In this document: one piece after another, positions 41,001 through 48,384 of the stretch
Layout: every line of letters starts with the position of its first letter
How positions within the stretch are numbered: the stretch's first letter is position 1
Source: Cymbomonas tetramitiformis
Taxonomy: Eukaryota; Chlorophyta; Pyramimonadophyceae; Pyramimonadales; Pyramimonadaceae
Reading direction: 5' to 3'
Assembly: GCA_001247695.2 (NCBI GenBank)
Contig: LGRX02015092.1
Coordinates: 1-64,000 of the forward strand
DNA: 64,000 nucleotides
Notes under the pieces: model-generated
Database searches by the model: none
The model's input: the letters and a program-made list of their open reading frames with translations, nothing else
What the model was told of the DNA's origin: nothing
Made by a program: the position numbers and the translations under genes

Positions 41001-41800
41001 AGAGGTGACGGAAGAGGTGAGAGTACGCTGCTGGGGTGTGTGGAAGGCGTTGAGGGTTCGGGAGGTGGCGGAGACGTTGAACGTGTGTGGCGTGGCGGAT
41101 TGACAAAGTGATGAATAAGGGAGCACGGGTGTGGCACGGAGGTGGTGGTGGCATTGAAACTGGGTTGTGAGGGCAGATGGTTGAGGCAGTGAGGGTGCTT
41201 GATACGAATGCGTGGTGGCAGAGGGAGGTGTGGTGTGGAAGAGGATGGTAGTGAGGCTTGGTGTGAGACAGCTCTCCAGGAGGCAGTGAGGGTATGTGTT
41301 GAGGGGAGAGGTGACGGTGAGGGAGCTTTGTGCGGGGGTGGTGGGCAAAGCTGTTAGGTTGTTTCCTGAGACGCACTCCGTCTGGGAGAGGGGTTTGAAG
41401 GCTAAGCCGATGCCTAAGGGTGGCGCTTGCACACGCGGTGCATGACAGAGGGCCGAAGGAGATGTGGGGATTGGATTTCTGTATCAGCGGTGGAATTCCC
41501 ACGCCGTACACGCATTACTCGTTGCACAGCGCGGCTACGGGAAACTTTGACGCGCGCACTGATGGCGTGACGGTGGGCGAGACCAAGAGCGCGGATGCGC
41601 TCAGCATGGAGAGGCCGGAGATCCCCAAGCCCGGAGGTGGAACGGGGTCTCTAGGTGGCCGCTCAGAGGATGTGGCAGAGCCGCGGCAGACCTCTGAACG
41701 CAGCGCCTCCCCGACCCCCATCCGCAGCCTCCTCCAGGAGGTGCGCAGAGGGGTGCAGCAGCGCGCCGGATTCCAGGTGTGCGTGCAGACCCCGAAGTAA
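25953..41800 (+). CDS. Large Ser/Pro-rich coiled-coil protein, partial exon model
   Basis: A 15.8 kb plus-strand gene is inferred from a chain of exons with GT-AG borders. An ATG in a good context (ACCATGG, 25953) opens exon 1 (to 26066), phase-matched to exon 2 at 26394. Later supported exons include 29399-29527, 29658-about 29806, 30055-about 30820, 32472-32513, 33201-33263, 33631-33693, 33739-about 33849, 34079-34213, 35291-35480, 35650-35874, 36037-about 36349, 36559-36627, 40787-40923 and 41530-41800 (stop). The product alternates disordered Ser/Pro/Arg-rich segments with short charged helical segments. No enzyme domain or known family is recognised; a scaffold or cytoskeletal role is only a guess. 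Some junctions (34213 to 35291, 36349 to 36559) do not match in phase, so exons are missing or misplaced, and the span could hide two genes. Confidence 0.55.
26394..27168 (+). CDS. Exon 2 of the coiled-coil gene, Ser/Pro/Arg-rich
   Basis: It starts DVPRSLRERPCDSFRSRSVG, then EELEYFLDDSSL and SLEEVVLELLSMNQELMQAV, a probable amphipathic helix. It continues with about 200 residues of disordered sequence rich in SP, RS and TP motifs, as expected of phosphorylated linkers. The frame stays open to 27248; the true donor may be CAG/GTTTCG near 27168. No domain family is recognised. Confidence 0.55.
27780..29240. repeat. Dispersed intronic repeat family, five copies
   Basis: Related blocks start near 27790, 28470, 28750, 28885 and 29125. 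Each carries variants of GTGTGTGCTGAATCC, GATCC..GG, GTGGGTGCATAGTGCAGC and a GGCTACGTGGTGCC-like tail. They sit in the intron between exon 2 and the exon at 29399. A sixth copy lies near 56990-57115 in the other plus-strand gene, so this is a family and not one local duplication. Short CA/CG microsatellites (27490, 28600) occur between copies. Confidence 0.6.
29399..29527 (+). CDS. Exon of the coiled-coil gene
   Basis: After the acceptor TTCGGCAG, 43 codons read DHARRMQQGSAPLSAEGRL, TSAADAAALVLARESTDASG and PVGK to an AAG/GTGCCT donor, phase 0 on both sides. Confidence 0.45.
29658..29890 (+). CDS. Exon of the coiled-coil gene
   Basis: After the acceptor AAGTCCAG the frame reads EAVKACGVAQALSPTPIRLL, VDHVTPGAELSNYSRRMKL and HAASQPISGE, with a possible GAAG/GTTCG donor near 29806. 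If that donor is unused, the frame goes on through ATPERLDKLGTSAQ to about 29890. Confidence 0.45.
30055..30820 (+). CDS. Long exon with 12-residue SPSK repeats
   Basis: After the acceptor AAACGCAG the frame reads VLNLARVSWGGANWEADAK, KHRFMLEKDFDTGTMRRMFV and ARAIARLRRNYHIPNLG. At about 30475-30650 come five copies of a 12-residue unit like SPSKALSSSRAG, then a basic, Ser-rich stretch (RRSVSPMRNRSLTERRASAQ). Such basic SP repeats are common in microtubule- and RNA-associated proteins, but that is only analogy. The donor near 30818 is tentative, as the sequence then enters a 74-bp repeat. Confidence 0.6.
30842..31205. repeat. 74-bp minisatellite
   Basis: About 4.5 copies of a unit beginning GCAAGCCCCCTTGTGG lie head to tail, with the last copy shortened. 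It begins right where the SPSK exon is expected to end. Both strands are open across it, which creates spurious frames. Confidence 0.9.
31210..31600 (+). CDS. Possible exon region of the coiled-coil gene
   Basis: The frame around 31460-31600 reads ARQSKAKEVSFLRPRSTFSS then PAPRTPTCKALKFVAPHML, a basic Ser/Pro-rich segment in the style of this gene. Borders are not resolved because both ends run into tandem arrays. Confidence 0.3.
31598..31950. repeat. 31-bp minisatellite, first array
   Basis: About 11 copies of a unit containing GCCTGCGGGGGTGCGCTCG and ATTCATCGCAC occur. As 31 is not a multiple of three, successive copies pass through all three frames, giving a 31-residue artificial repeat in each frame. 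No gene is seen in 31955-32440. Confidence 0.95.
32472..32513 (+). CDS. Short coiled-coil exon
   Basis: After the acceptor GGGCGCGCAG come 14 codons, EELENLERANVKLK, ending at an AAG/GTGCGT donor. It joins in phase 0 to 33201-33263 (VKIAESDHESKEMAGKLKRL), which together make a plausible heptad segment. Its last 27 bases are copied in every unit of the following minisatellite. Confidence 0.5.
32487..33050. repeat. 51-bp minisatellite registered on a splice donor
   Basis: About 11 copies repeat a unit made of the exon end (CTGGAGCGTGCAAATG and onward to AAG), the donor GTGCGTGAAC and 14 more intron bases. Each copy therefore holds a potential donor. The unit length is a multiple of three with no stop, so unspliced sequence also stays open. 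A few copies carry single-base changes or indels. Confidence 0.9.
33201..33263 (+). CDS. Coiled-coil exon, 21 codons
   Basis: Acceptor ATGGAACACAG leads into VKIAESDHESKEMAGKLKRL then E, with a GAG/GTGGGT donor. It is 63 bp, phase 0 at both ends and rich in Lys/Glu in heptad spacing. Confidence 0.5.
33631..33849 (+). CDS. Two short charged exons
   Basis: 33631-33693 reads EEHTVTVAKLMAKDASDQRS then G after a CCAG acceptor. 33739-about 33849 reads VLEELGLNQHHKHSAEAEMD then QVPEHSPGHARKRDAYQ after an acceptor at GCCTGCAG. The frame between them is open, so they could be one exon. The donor of the second is unclear. Confidence 0.4.
34079..34213 (+). CDS. Exon of the coiled-coil gene
   Basis: After the acceptor TTGATGCAG, 45 codons read GPGYPSETDESSTMEAAYRM, LATNGRCGASPQKLYHTPSS and PSCNS up to a GTGAGG donor, phase 0 at both ends. 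Confidence 0.5.
34290..35240. repeat. 31-bp minisatellite, second array
   Basis: About 30 copies of a unit containing CCTGGGGCGCCATCCGATGG and CCCTGCTCGCA lie head to tail, with recurrent variants (GGGTGCACC, GATGCCCCGG). It has the same unit length as the 31.6 kb array but a different sequence. It fills the intron between 34213 and the exon at 35291. Very long open frames on both strands here are artefacts of the repeat. Confidence 0.97.
35291..35480 (+). CDS. Acidic and helical exon
   Basis: After the acceptor GCTGAAGCAG the frame reads GGEEDEDSLTTESSPEFGEV, PREVASTVLSDNIGSKMARA and TAMLAALDDTRIEEAAVVHF then AE, ending at a GAG/GTGAGG donor. The downstream phase 0 matches 35650. The upstream phase does not match 34213, so an exon may be missing before it. 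Confidence 0.55.
35650..35874 (+). CDS. Exon of the coiled-coil gene, 75 codons
   Basis: After the acceptor TGGGTGCAG the frame reads VQAKEQARASTSMSQQTPMT, EARPKEGPVAGLDGTAEAVS, QVEPGATSDAFARLNQQAAD and VLTHLDMKSTAPVPK to an AAG/GTTGGG donor. Phase 0 at both ends. Confidence 0.55.
36037..36349 (+). CDS. Exon region of the coiled-coil gene
   Basis: After the acceptor GGGGTGCAG the frame reads AMQSKLRSHGTATSSEPEEV then GAAPCAPATCALLPRILLIG. A GTAAGA donor follows 36349, but that would leave the wrong phase for 36559. A second frame near 36250-36349 (GNVSGGVANGLAAAAPSAAM) suggests an internal intron. Confidence 0.4.
36559..36627 (+). CDS. Exon before the large minisatellite intron
   Basis: After the acceptor GTGTCCTAG, 23 codons read DEKMKGGGRSASSEEEQPSY then LDQ, ending CCAG/GTGAGC. 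It is phase 0 and joins directly to SADELDEMFEEG at 40787. Its last 17 or so bases recur in every unit of the array that follows. Confidence 0.55.
36612..40560. repeat. 56-bp minisatellite registered on a splice donor
   Basis: Roughly 70 copies (including the gap) repeat GTGAGCGCGCTGTACCCGC, a middle TTTGACCACGCGCTCGAAGC and an exon-like tail AGAGCTACTTGGACCAG or CCGG. Each unit therefore restores an exon end plus GTGAGC donor. The array makes up nearly all of a 4.16 kb intron (36628-40786). The copies fall into variant classes ordered as higher-order repeats. Confidence 0.95.
37087..37680. other. Assembly gap of 594 N
   Basis: All bases are N inside the 56-bp array. Any open frame across it is meaningless, and the true array length is unknown. 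Confidence 1.
40787..40923 (+). CDS. Penultimate exon of the coiled-coil gene
   Basis: The acceptor GCTGCTCTGCAG leads into SADELDEMFEEGLFAVLDHG, GQPERRGRHQQTLATEKVTA and RQRLF plus two bases, ending at TTCAG/GTACAA. The phase fits the terminal exon at 41530. Without that donor the frame would stop at 40953. Confidence 0.5.
41530..41800 (+). CDS. Terminal exon of the coiled-coil gene
   Basis: After an acceptor GTTGCACAG, one base completes a Ser codon. The frame then reads AATGNFDARTDGVTVGETKS, ADALSMERPEIPKPGGGTGS, EPRQTSERSASPTPIRSLLQ and EVRRGVQQRAGFQVCVQTPK, then TAA. The sequence 40955-41520 between the last two exons is intronic, with no sign of coding. Confidence 0.55.
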
Positions 41801-41825
41801 AGGCGTCGGCGCTCCCCAGGGCACG

Positions 41826-42135
41826 ATGCTGGTGGGTGATGCCCTATCATTTGGCTATTCTCAGTGTACGATGTGGGTGGGTGACGCCCTATTATTATGC
41901 TATTCTCAGTGCATGATGTGGGTGGGTGATGCGCTATCCTTCGGCTATTCTCAGTGCACCATGTGGGGTGACGTGCTAGTATTTGGCTATTCTCAGTGCA
42001 TGATGTGGGGTGGGTGACGCTATGATTTGGCTATTCTCAGTTCACGATGTGGGTGGGTGACGCGCTATGATTTGGCTATTCTCAGTGCACGATGTGGATG
42101 GGTGACGCGCTATGATTTGGCTATTCTCAGTGCAA
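41826..42135. repeat. 45-bp minisatellite after the stop codon
   Basis: Seven to eight copies of a unit with GTGGGTGGGTGACGCGCTAT and GATTTGGCTATTCTCAGTG begin about 25 bases after the stop. It probably lies in the 3' UTR or just beyond. Confidence 0.92.
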
Positions 42136-42507
42136 GGCGAGGTGCGAGGAGGACAGGAAGTGGAGACCAACCGAGAACCTAGTCCCTTGCGTGGTAGAGA
42201 GCGTCTGCCTGCTAGCGTTCAGGTGATTCATTACCATCTTACATGTGATTGGCCAGGCAGCTGTGCTTCGGAATGAAGAGGATGCCCTCCGCATCTTGAG
42301 CCTGTAGATCTTCCCTGATGTGGTCAACTCCTGATCCACTAAGTGGTTCCATATCCCCGCTCATTGGCAAATGTTCAGGATGGCTGCGGGTCGCACTTCA
42401 ACGAAAGCCACCCAACCCGCGATCCTTATTTTCACTTTTCTGTAGACTTGGTCGAGGAAGCAGGAGCGAGAGTGACATATAGAGTGCGGTGGGGGATGAT
42501 GATATGT

Positions 42508-42701
42508 CGGCGCGGCAGGGTAAATTAGATAAGCTCTTGACCATGGATCCGCCGGCGATGATGGCGCTTGCTTCGGAGTGGCCCGACGTCATGCCTGAGC
42601 ATCCAATGATGCAGGATCTGCACGAGGCGATATCCGACGGTCTCGTCGCACGGCGCGCGTCTCCAAATAGAGGTACCATTTCCGATGTCTGCAGGCTGTA
42701 G
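42508..42701 (+). CDS. Hypothetical exon or small ORF
   Basis: The frame reads MSARQGKLDKLLTMDPPAMM, ALASEWPDVMPEHPMMQDLH and EAISDGLVARRASPNRGTIS to a stop at 42701. The composition is protein-like, but no family is recognised. It may be an exon of an unseen gene or of a gene that includes 43280-43474. Confidence 0.35.
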
Positions 42702-43279
42702 GACTCTACCGCCCGCCCAAATGCTCGCTTCCTAGCCCCAGACTTCCATCTATTTGTGAGGGGGGTGCGGAGAACATGGATTCGTGTGGCATGGCGTGGC
42801 TGGTTCATTTCTCATCAAGGTGCAAGGTCAAAGTCGCGACGAAGCAGCTGCGTGGCAAAGGGCCGCCAGCACAGCTCTGCGATGCCGGATTGGATGCGAT
42901 CATTGGATGCCATGATCATTGATATTGGTTGATATGACACACACACGTGCCACTGTTCGGGCAGAGGTAGTATCAGACAAGCATGCCGCATTTGATGCAT
43001 CGAAGTTGGCCTGCCATGCATCACGAGGCATGGATCGACCTGCAAGCCTTATCCGGGTGTGTGCTTATCGTAGGATCGATTTCTTAGGCAGCATTGTCAT
43101 TGACAATATGACACGTGCTTCCTCGTCATATGATGAAATATGATGAGATATGATGAAAACGCTCTAGTTGCTGTTCCCTTTGTTCACATCCCCGATATAT
43201 CCCCGAGGACTACATATTGCGGCCAAGGTGTTGTGACAGACCTCTGACATGATGCTGGGTGGGGACACCTTCTGCAGAG

Positions 43280-43474
43280 AGATCAGAGATGAGCAATGCT
43301 GTGTCGGAGGAGCTGCAAAATGCACAGGACGCAGCCCCTCGCTCCCTTCGAATACGACGGTTGGATCCAATAGGTGCAAATATGCGGGATCCATCACTCG
43401 AGGAACGAGAAAGAATCAGGGATGAACGAATGGCAATGGAATTTCGCGAGCGCATGACATTTTCTGGGATATAA
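43280..43474 (+). CDS. Hypothetical terminal exon, charged C-terminus
   Basis: After a possible acceptor CCTTCTGCAG an ATG at 43289 opens MSNAVSEELQNAQDAAPRSL, RIRRLDPIGANMRDPSLEER and ERIRDERMAMEFRERMTFSG then I and a stop. The Arg/Glu-rich end would form a helix. Sequence just after the stop is AT-rich and could be 3' UTR. No family is recognised. Confidence 0.4.
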   Translation, partial: RSEMSNAVSEELQNAQDAAPRSLRIRRLDPIGANMRDPSLEERERIRDERMAMEFRERMTFSGI

Positions 43475-43479
43475 AGAAA

Positions 43480-44090
43480 TTTATTGAGCCGATGTTTACT
43501 GAAACAAGTTGTGTTTCGTAAAGAATTCATTCGGTGGTAAGCTTCTAGATGTTGTAAGCTGTCGATTTTACTGCTGCCCGCTGCAGTACTACTAAATCCC
43601 TTCATAGTTTCAGGTACCTAACGATGAAACACTATTAAGTATGGTATTCTCGCCGTGTATGTGATGCAAAGCACGGTTTATCGATCAGGAACCATCGTAT
43701 ATCACCGTTCACATGTTTTGGTATGCTTCTGTGCACAAAGAGAGCAGACACGTTGCCCCTAGTCCTAATATGTATACAGAAAGGTAGACACGAACTCAGT
43801 CACATAACTGCTATACTTTGGTAAACATAAGTGTCATTTATGGCCTCATTCGTTCGTCGAATGCCCAGGAAAACACATAATTCTTCCTAAACGCATGCGC
43901 TAACATACGATAAATCAGGATGTTAATACCTGTCCCACAAAGATGGGAGGCCGCGAGCAGAGATGATCGTGACTACTGTATAAGGTACGCTGCCACACTG
44001 TCGGTGATAATTATATCAAGCTCGTGTCTTCAATATCAGCATATGCCTCGTGTAGGTCATATAACTTGGTGAATATTACTGGGCAACACC
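43480..44090. other. AT-rich DNA without a clear gene
   Basis: Only short frames occur on either strand, and no tandem structure is seen. Confidence 0.5.
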
Positions 44091-44093
44091 GCC

Positions 44094-44252
44094 ATGGACG
44101 GGAACGACTACAATCGGGAGATCATCTGCACACGCAGGCTATCAGACGAGTATTTGGAGATGAAGATTGTTGGCATATATTGGGACAACCATGCTACAAT
44201 GCCACGGTGTATGTTGGATTATACTACAGCTGCCATGCCGCAGATTTTCTAA
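44094..44252 (+). CDS. Short ORF, 52 aa, possibly a transposon gene start
   Basis: An ATG opens MDGNDYNREIICTRRLSDEY, LEMKIVGIYWDNHATMPRCM and LDYTTAAMPQIF then TAA. The balanced composition, with Tyr/Trp/His and acidic residues, is unusually protein-like for a short frame in AT-rich DNA. I do not recognise the family; a truncated mobile-element protein is likely. Confidence 0.35.
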   Translation: MDGNDYNREIICTRRLSDEYLEMKIVGIYWDNHATMPRCMLDYTTAAMPQIF

Positions 44253-44406
44253 GGGAAATGCTGGGGCTTCGTTAAAAACTACTTAAAAAATATGGAGAAC
44301 TAGAAAATTCAAAGCATACCATCGTGCTCACACGGTCGAAAACCCCCGGTGACAGATGGCAAACGAGCCAAACCGCAGGAGTTTTAAAACATAAATTAGA
44401 ATATAA

Positions 44407-44875
44407 GTTGGTCAAATGGCCATCTGAAGGTCTAGGGTGGTCAACGTGATAACTTTCGCACGTATTTTGACCTCCCCAAATGCACTCCGCGCTAAAACTG
44501 TAGTACCTGTAGCACTCCGTGCTTTGAGATGCAACAATCGGATTTCCATGATCGCACACGAGATCTGGCTCCAGAAGAGTTTTATTGAATTATTTCAGCT
44601 CTTAATTCAGCATCTGGTTTTAACAAAATAACAAAATTTGCAGTAACAAAATTTGGAACTGTCAATTGGTCATCTAAACGGGCAACCTGGTAACTTAAGA
44701 AATATATGACGCATAGTTTGACCTCCTGAAGCGTACTCCGCGTCAACTGTTAGTACGCCGCGCCGTAATACGCATACGTGGCACATGCCGTGTCGCACGC
44801 AACGAACCATCTCGCTCCAGATGGGCTTTCTTTATTCTCAGCTCATAATCAAGCATCGGGTCAAAATTGTTAGGT
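44407..44875. repeat. Diverged tandem duplication of about 240 bp
   Basis: 44407-44635 and 44655-44875 share, in order, TGGTCA..CATCT, GACCTCC, ACTCCGCG, CTCCAGA.GGG/GTTTT, CAGCTC.TAAT and CAGCATC. Identity is moderate, so the duplication is old. No coding sequence is seen. Confidence 0.6.
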
Positions 44876-45298
44876 TCGGATACATGTAAAAACCTTCCAT
44901 GTTCGCAAACGTCTCGAAACCCGTGTGCTACCTAAAAGACGTTCATCGTGTACATGTTCGGTTTGACAATGTATCATAATAAACAATAAGCTTCGGCCAT
45001 TTTAATTAACGAAGAATGTGACGATTGTAAAGACAATGACTATACCGCGCGTTTGTATCTAAATAAAAGTGGTATATGGATACCCAGCACACGACTTACT
45101 TTTGGTCTTCAGAAATCGGGGAAGGCAGCATCATGGCGCGGATGGTCAATTATGTTATGCCGAACTGAATGGTTTATATAAAATCATTCGTTGATTGCTC
45201 ATCTTGACACCTCCATTGAACATTTTTTATAGTGGATGCAGCGAAAAAATCCTCGCAGTATGTAACATAAAGTGCATTTAAAATCCAATGGAAAGCAG

Positions 45299-45580
45299 AT
45301 GGTATTCATTTTTGTAAGCGTTATTCGTTATGTAAGTTGTATTTTGGCGGCACGCCTGTCGTCTTATGGGCAAATAATCGCCGATACCGGGACACCAAGT
45401 TTAGATTTGGAAATTTTGATATTTGTTTATACTGCTGGACGAATCTCCATCGTAAAATTAGTTTACGTAGACAATGATGGACAGTATAAGATATTTATTT
45501 CTCCAACTGAAAAAGACGCGCGTACATTTTTTCATATACTTTGTCGCACAGTGGGAGCATTTCCCTTAGATTTTCCTTAA
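45299..45580 (+). CDS. Hypothetical ORF, 93 aa
   Basis: From an ATG at 45299 the frame reads MVFIFVSVIRYVSCILAARL, DTGTPSLDLEILIFVYTAG and VYVDNDGQYKIFISPTEKDA, ending AFPLDFP. The first 20 residues are hydrophobic. It sits in AT-rich DNA with no visible partners, and no family is recognised. Nothing is seen in 44880-45270 or 45600-45980. Confidence 0.3.
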   Translation: MVFIFVSVIRYVSCILAARLSSYGQIIADTGTPSLDLEILIFVYTAGRISIVKLVYVDNDGQYKIFISPTEKDARTFFHILCRTVGAFPLDFP

Positions 45581-45993
45581 ATATCCAATGGTTATCAAGA
45601 CAATTGTGCATCATTTCGTCTCAGTAGTAACATCACTATGATGCCACATGTGACATGCACATCAATATGATAACACATGTGACGCGACTGTCCGTCGATA
45701 CCGATTCCGGTTACCAATTCACTTATTTCCACGATCCGATACGACACGTTGGGCACACGTTGGGCACACATAGTGTAATCATTTATTCTCGTAGTCACAA
45801 AAATTAAAACCTTGCGCGATTCCACTCTTATAAATTTCAAATACGCAAGACGTAATACGTTGCACTTATTTCGCAACGTATTTTATTTTGCCGCTTGCTC
45901 TGGCCATCATTCTAGGTTTTAGTGCTGGTGCGCCTTGTACTGCACGCCCTCCGCGGAAACACACTGAAATGAAAACCGAAATAAGGCCTAGAG

Positions 45994-46236
45994 CAAGGCT
46001 CTATATCGATATTTCCGATAACCGATACTATCGATATATCGTATTTATCGCCGATTATCGGATTGCAATATCAAACTATCGATTGTGCAGGTTTTGATGT
46101 TCCATATTTTATTTATAACAAATTACATATAATCGCCCAAATAATCGATTATTTATCGATTGTGCCGATTATCGATACCATTTTTCGGATATCGGATAGT
46201 ATCGATACCAAAAAATCAAACCGATATAGAGCCCTG
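45994..46236. mobile_element. hAT-like MITE with 8-bp target duplication
   Basis: The 243-bp element has terminal inverted repeats CARGGCTCTATATCG at both ends (one mismatch in the first 15 bases) and is flanked by perfect 8-bp direct repeats GCCTAGAG (45986-45993, 46237-46244). An 8-bp target duplication with CA-GGG-type tips fits the hAT superfamily. The interior is made of overlapping TATCGAT/GATTATCG palindromes and encodes nothing, so it depends on a transposase elsewhere. The intact duplication argues for a fairly recent insertion. Confidence 0.8.
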
Positions 46237-46779
46237 GCCTAGAGCGGTTCGACCCCTTTTTAATCGTGTAAAAATAGTGTCTCCAGCAGAGATGTATGTT
46301 GTTCAGTGATTGTTGTCGGCTGTAAGGGTAAAGGTAAAGGGACGAAAGACATTTCTCGTCGTCAGTCGCGTTGAGATATGTCACTTGTTGACTCAGTTTT
46401 GGGTTTCAAGTGTGTTGGCGGCTGCTAGGCACTATATTGACGGTCCCCGATGGTCCCAGAATTTTGTGAAAATATAATGTGTTGCGACACAATTATTTTC
46501 CCGCAAACACATCAACACCGTGACGGAGACGTTTTGTACTGGAGTGTCAATTTTGCTCACTTTAATAGGATCTGATGGTGGTAAGACGTGTGTCCATTGA
46601 ATTCTTCTCGTATATTTTCACGGAGGGTACACTTTGATGTAAGCTTTGCATTCATCTCATGAAAAAATACGCTTAGTTCATCATGCCGGTTGTTGCAGCG
46701 TACACGAATTGGGGAAACGTTAGGGGTCGTATTTTACCTGCGCCGGTCACATTAGAAACGGCATACAGTTCGAGTGTTT

Positions 46780-47070
46780 CGACACGTCGATGGTGTGCCA
46801 CGCTCTGGAGGTTGGCAAAGCGATCACCCCAGCTTGGGCTCAACCCCCACCAATCAACCCCGATTCCCTCGCCAACTGTGGGAATAAGGGACTCAAGAAA
46901 GATATCCTACTAGGAAGACTATACACCACGTCGTCTTGTAATGGTTTGTAATGGGCGCGTCGCATTAGAACCTTTCGTTGGTGTGGCAGTTTATATTGGC
47001 GAATGACGCCCCAGCTTGGGTTCAATCTCAATCACTCCTAGCGCGTTCTCGAGTCTCCCGCCATTTGTGG
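46780..47070. repeat. Old imperfect duplication
   Basis: 46788-46880 and 46975-47062 share CACCCCAGCTTGGGYTCAA-type and CTCGCCA/CCCGCCA motifs in the same order. It is a diverged duplicate with no gene. Confidence 0.4.
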
Positions 47071-47318
47071 TGAGGGAGCGACTGGAAAATAAAGCTGTCC
47101 GCGACGACGGCGGAGCCGGTGTTAATTCAAGGTTGAACCCGGGTGTGTTAGCAGCACGTTTGGTGTGACAATCTGAAGGTTTGGGAAAGCTTCCCGACGG
47201 AGCTGTACAACGCCGCAATCGTGCAGCTCCGTCGGTTTCTCTCTTTGGATGTTCATTACTCTAAGCACTGCACACGCCTTCAGTCATACAGTAGGGCGTC
47301 GAATTTCAAACCTTTTGC

Positions 47319-47577
47319 CCCGTAAATCGTTTGGGGGGGGAGGGGGGTGGACATTTACAGCGTCAAGGAGGTGGGGTGTGGGGGGGAAGCTTTTTGGGCT
47401 TTGGTCAGAAGGACAGAGCACCCGAAAACCTGTACTCATAACTGGGACTTGGAGGGGTGATTTTCAAGGTGGGGAGGGGGAGAGGCTTTCGGCCTTCGGC
47501 CTTCGGCCCCGAAAAATGTGGGGGTAGGGTTGGGCTTTGGGCTAGCTTTGGGTCGAACCCCCCAAACGATTTACGTC
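47319..47577. mobile_element. G-rich inverted-repeat element, MITE-like
   Basis: CGTAAATCGTTTGGGGGG near 47321-47338 recurs inverted at about 47559-47576, bounding about 255 bp. The interior plus strand is very G-rich, with runs of 5-8 G near 47332-47350, 47380 and 47470-47480. A clear target duplication is not visible. It encodes nothing recognisable. Confidence 0.6.
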
Positions 47578-47579
47578 GA

Positions 47580-48380
47580 TTTTTTTTGTGAAATTCAACA
47601 TCAATATTAAAGGTAAAAGTCACAGCGAAGCGCGCGACGAAGCACTGAAGCGCACGGCCGCAATTCAAAACCGGAATATAAATATGTGTAATGTGTGTTA
47701 GGATCGATGTCCAGTATTAAAGTAAACATTAACTCTCCGGATGTGAATGTATTTCTTGTGAAAATAAGTAAGCTAGCTAGTTCACGTGTCAGCGTTCGAT
47801 ACAGTGCCAAGCTCAGTCTCCCCACGGCACCACCGCGCCGCTGGCATATACCAGACAAATAATAACATTTTGGGGGAAGCATTTGGGGATGTCGGGGGTG
47901 ATGCTCTGAAGATGCTGGGGGTAAATTTGAGGATGGTGTAGTGGCTTCGATAAAAGCAACGACATAGTCCTATCCCTTTTGACAAAGGATTTTGGAATTC
48001 TATCCAAAAGATGCACGTAGAAACCCTTCGAGTACAAAGACGTTTGTCCAAAGGGACACTTATTCACATACAACTGCATGAGAACCAAAATTGTAACTCA
48101 CGAGTAACAGCAGACCCCCAGTCACTCAGTTGAAATTCAAAACAAATAGCTTTCAGCCGATACTCCAGTAGAGTTTGTTGCTGCCCACATCCGCGCACTA
48201 ATCAAGTAGTCGATGCGAACAGGCATTTTACCCAAAATTTCACGAAAGAAAACAGCGCTCGGGCAAAGAAAAGTTTAGGCAAGTCCAAGCCCACTACGCG
48301 CGGCGTTTCGCAGTATGCCACACCGGCCTTGCGACGCTGCCCTCGAAGGTCGACCGTATTTGAGCCCCAGACAGCGACGC
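47580..48380. other. Region downstream of the cyclophilin gene, no clear gene
   Basis: Minus-strand frames near 47800-48090 are open for about 90 codons in two phases, but without convincing motifs or start. The first part after 48385 would be cyclophilin 3' UTR. Confidence 0.4.
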
Positions 48381-48384
48381 GCAC

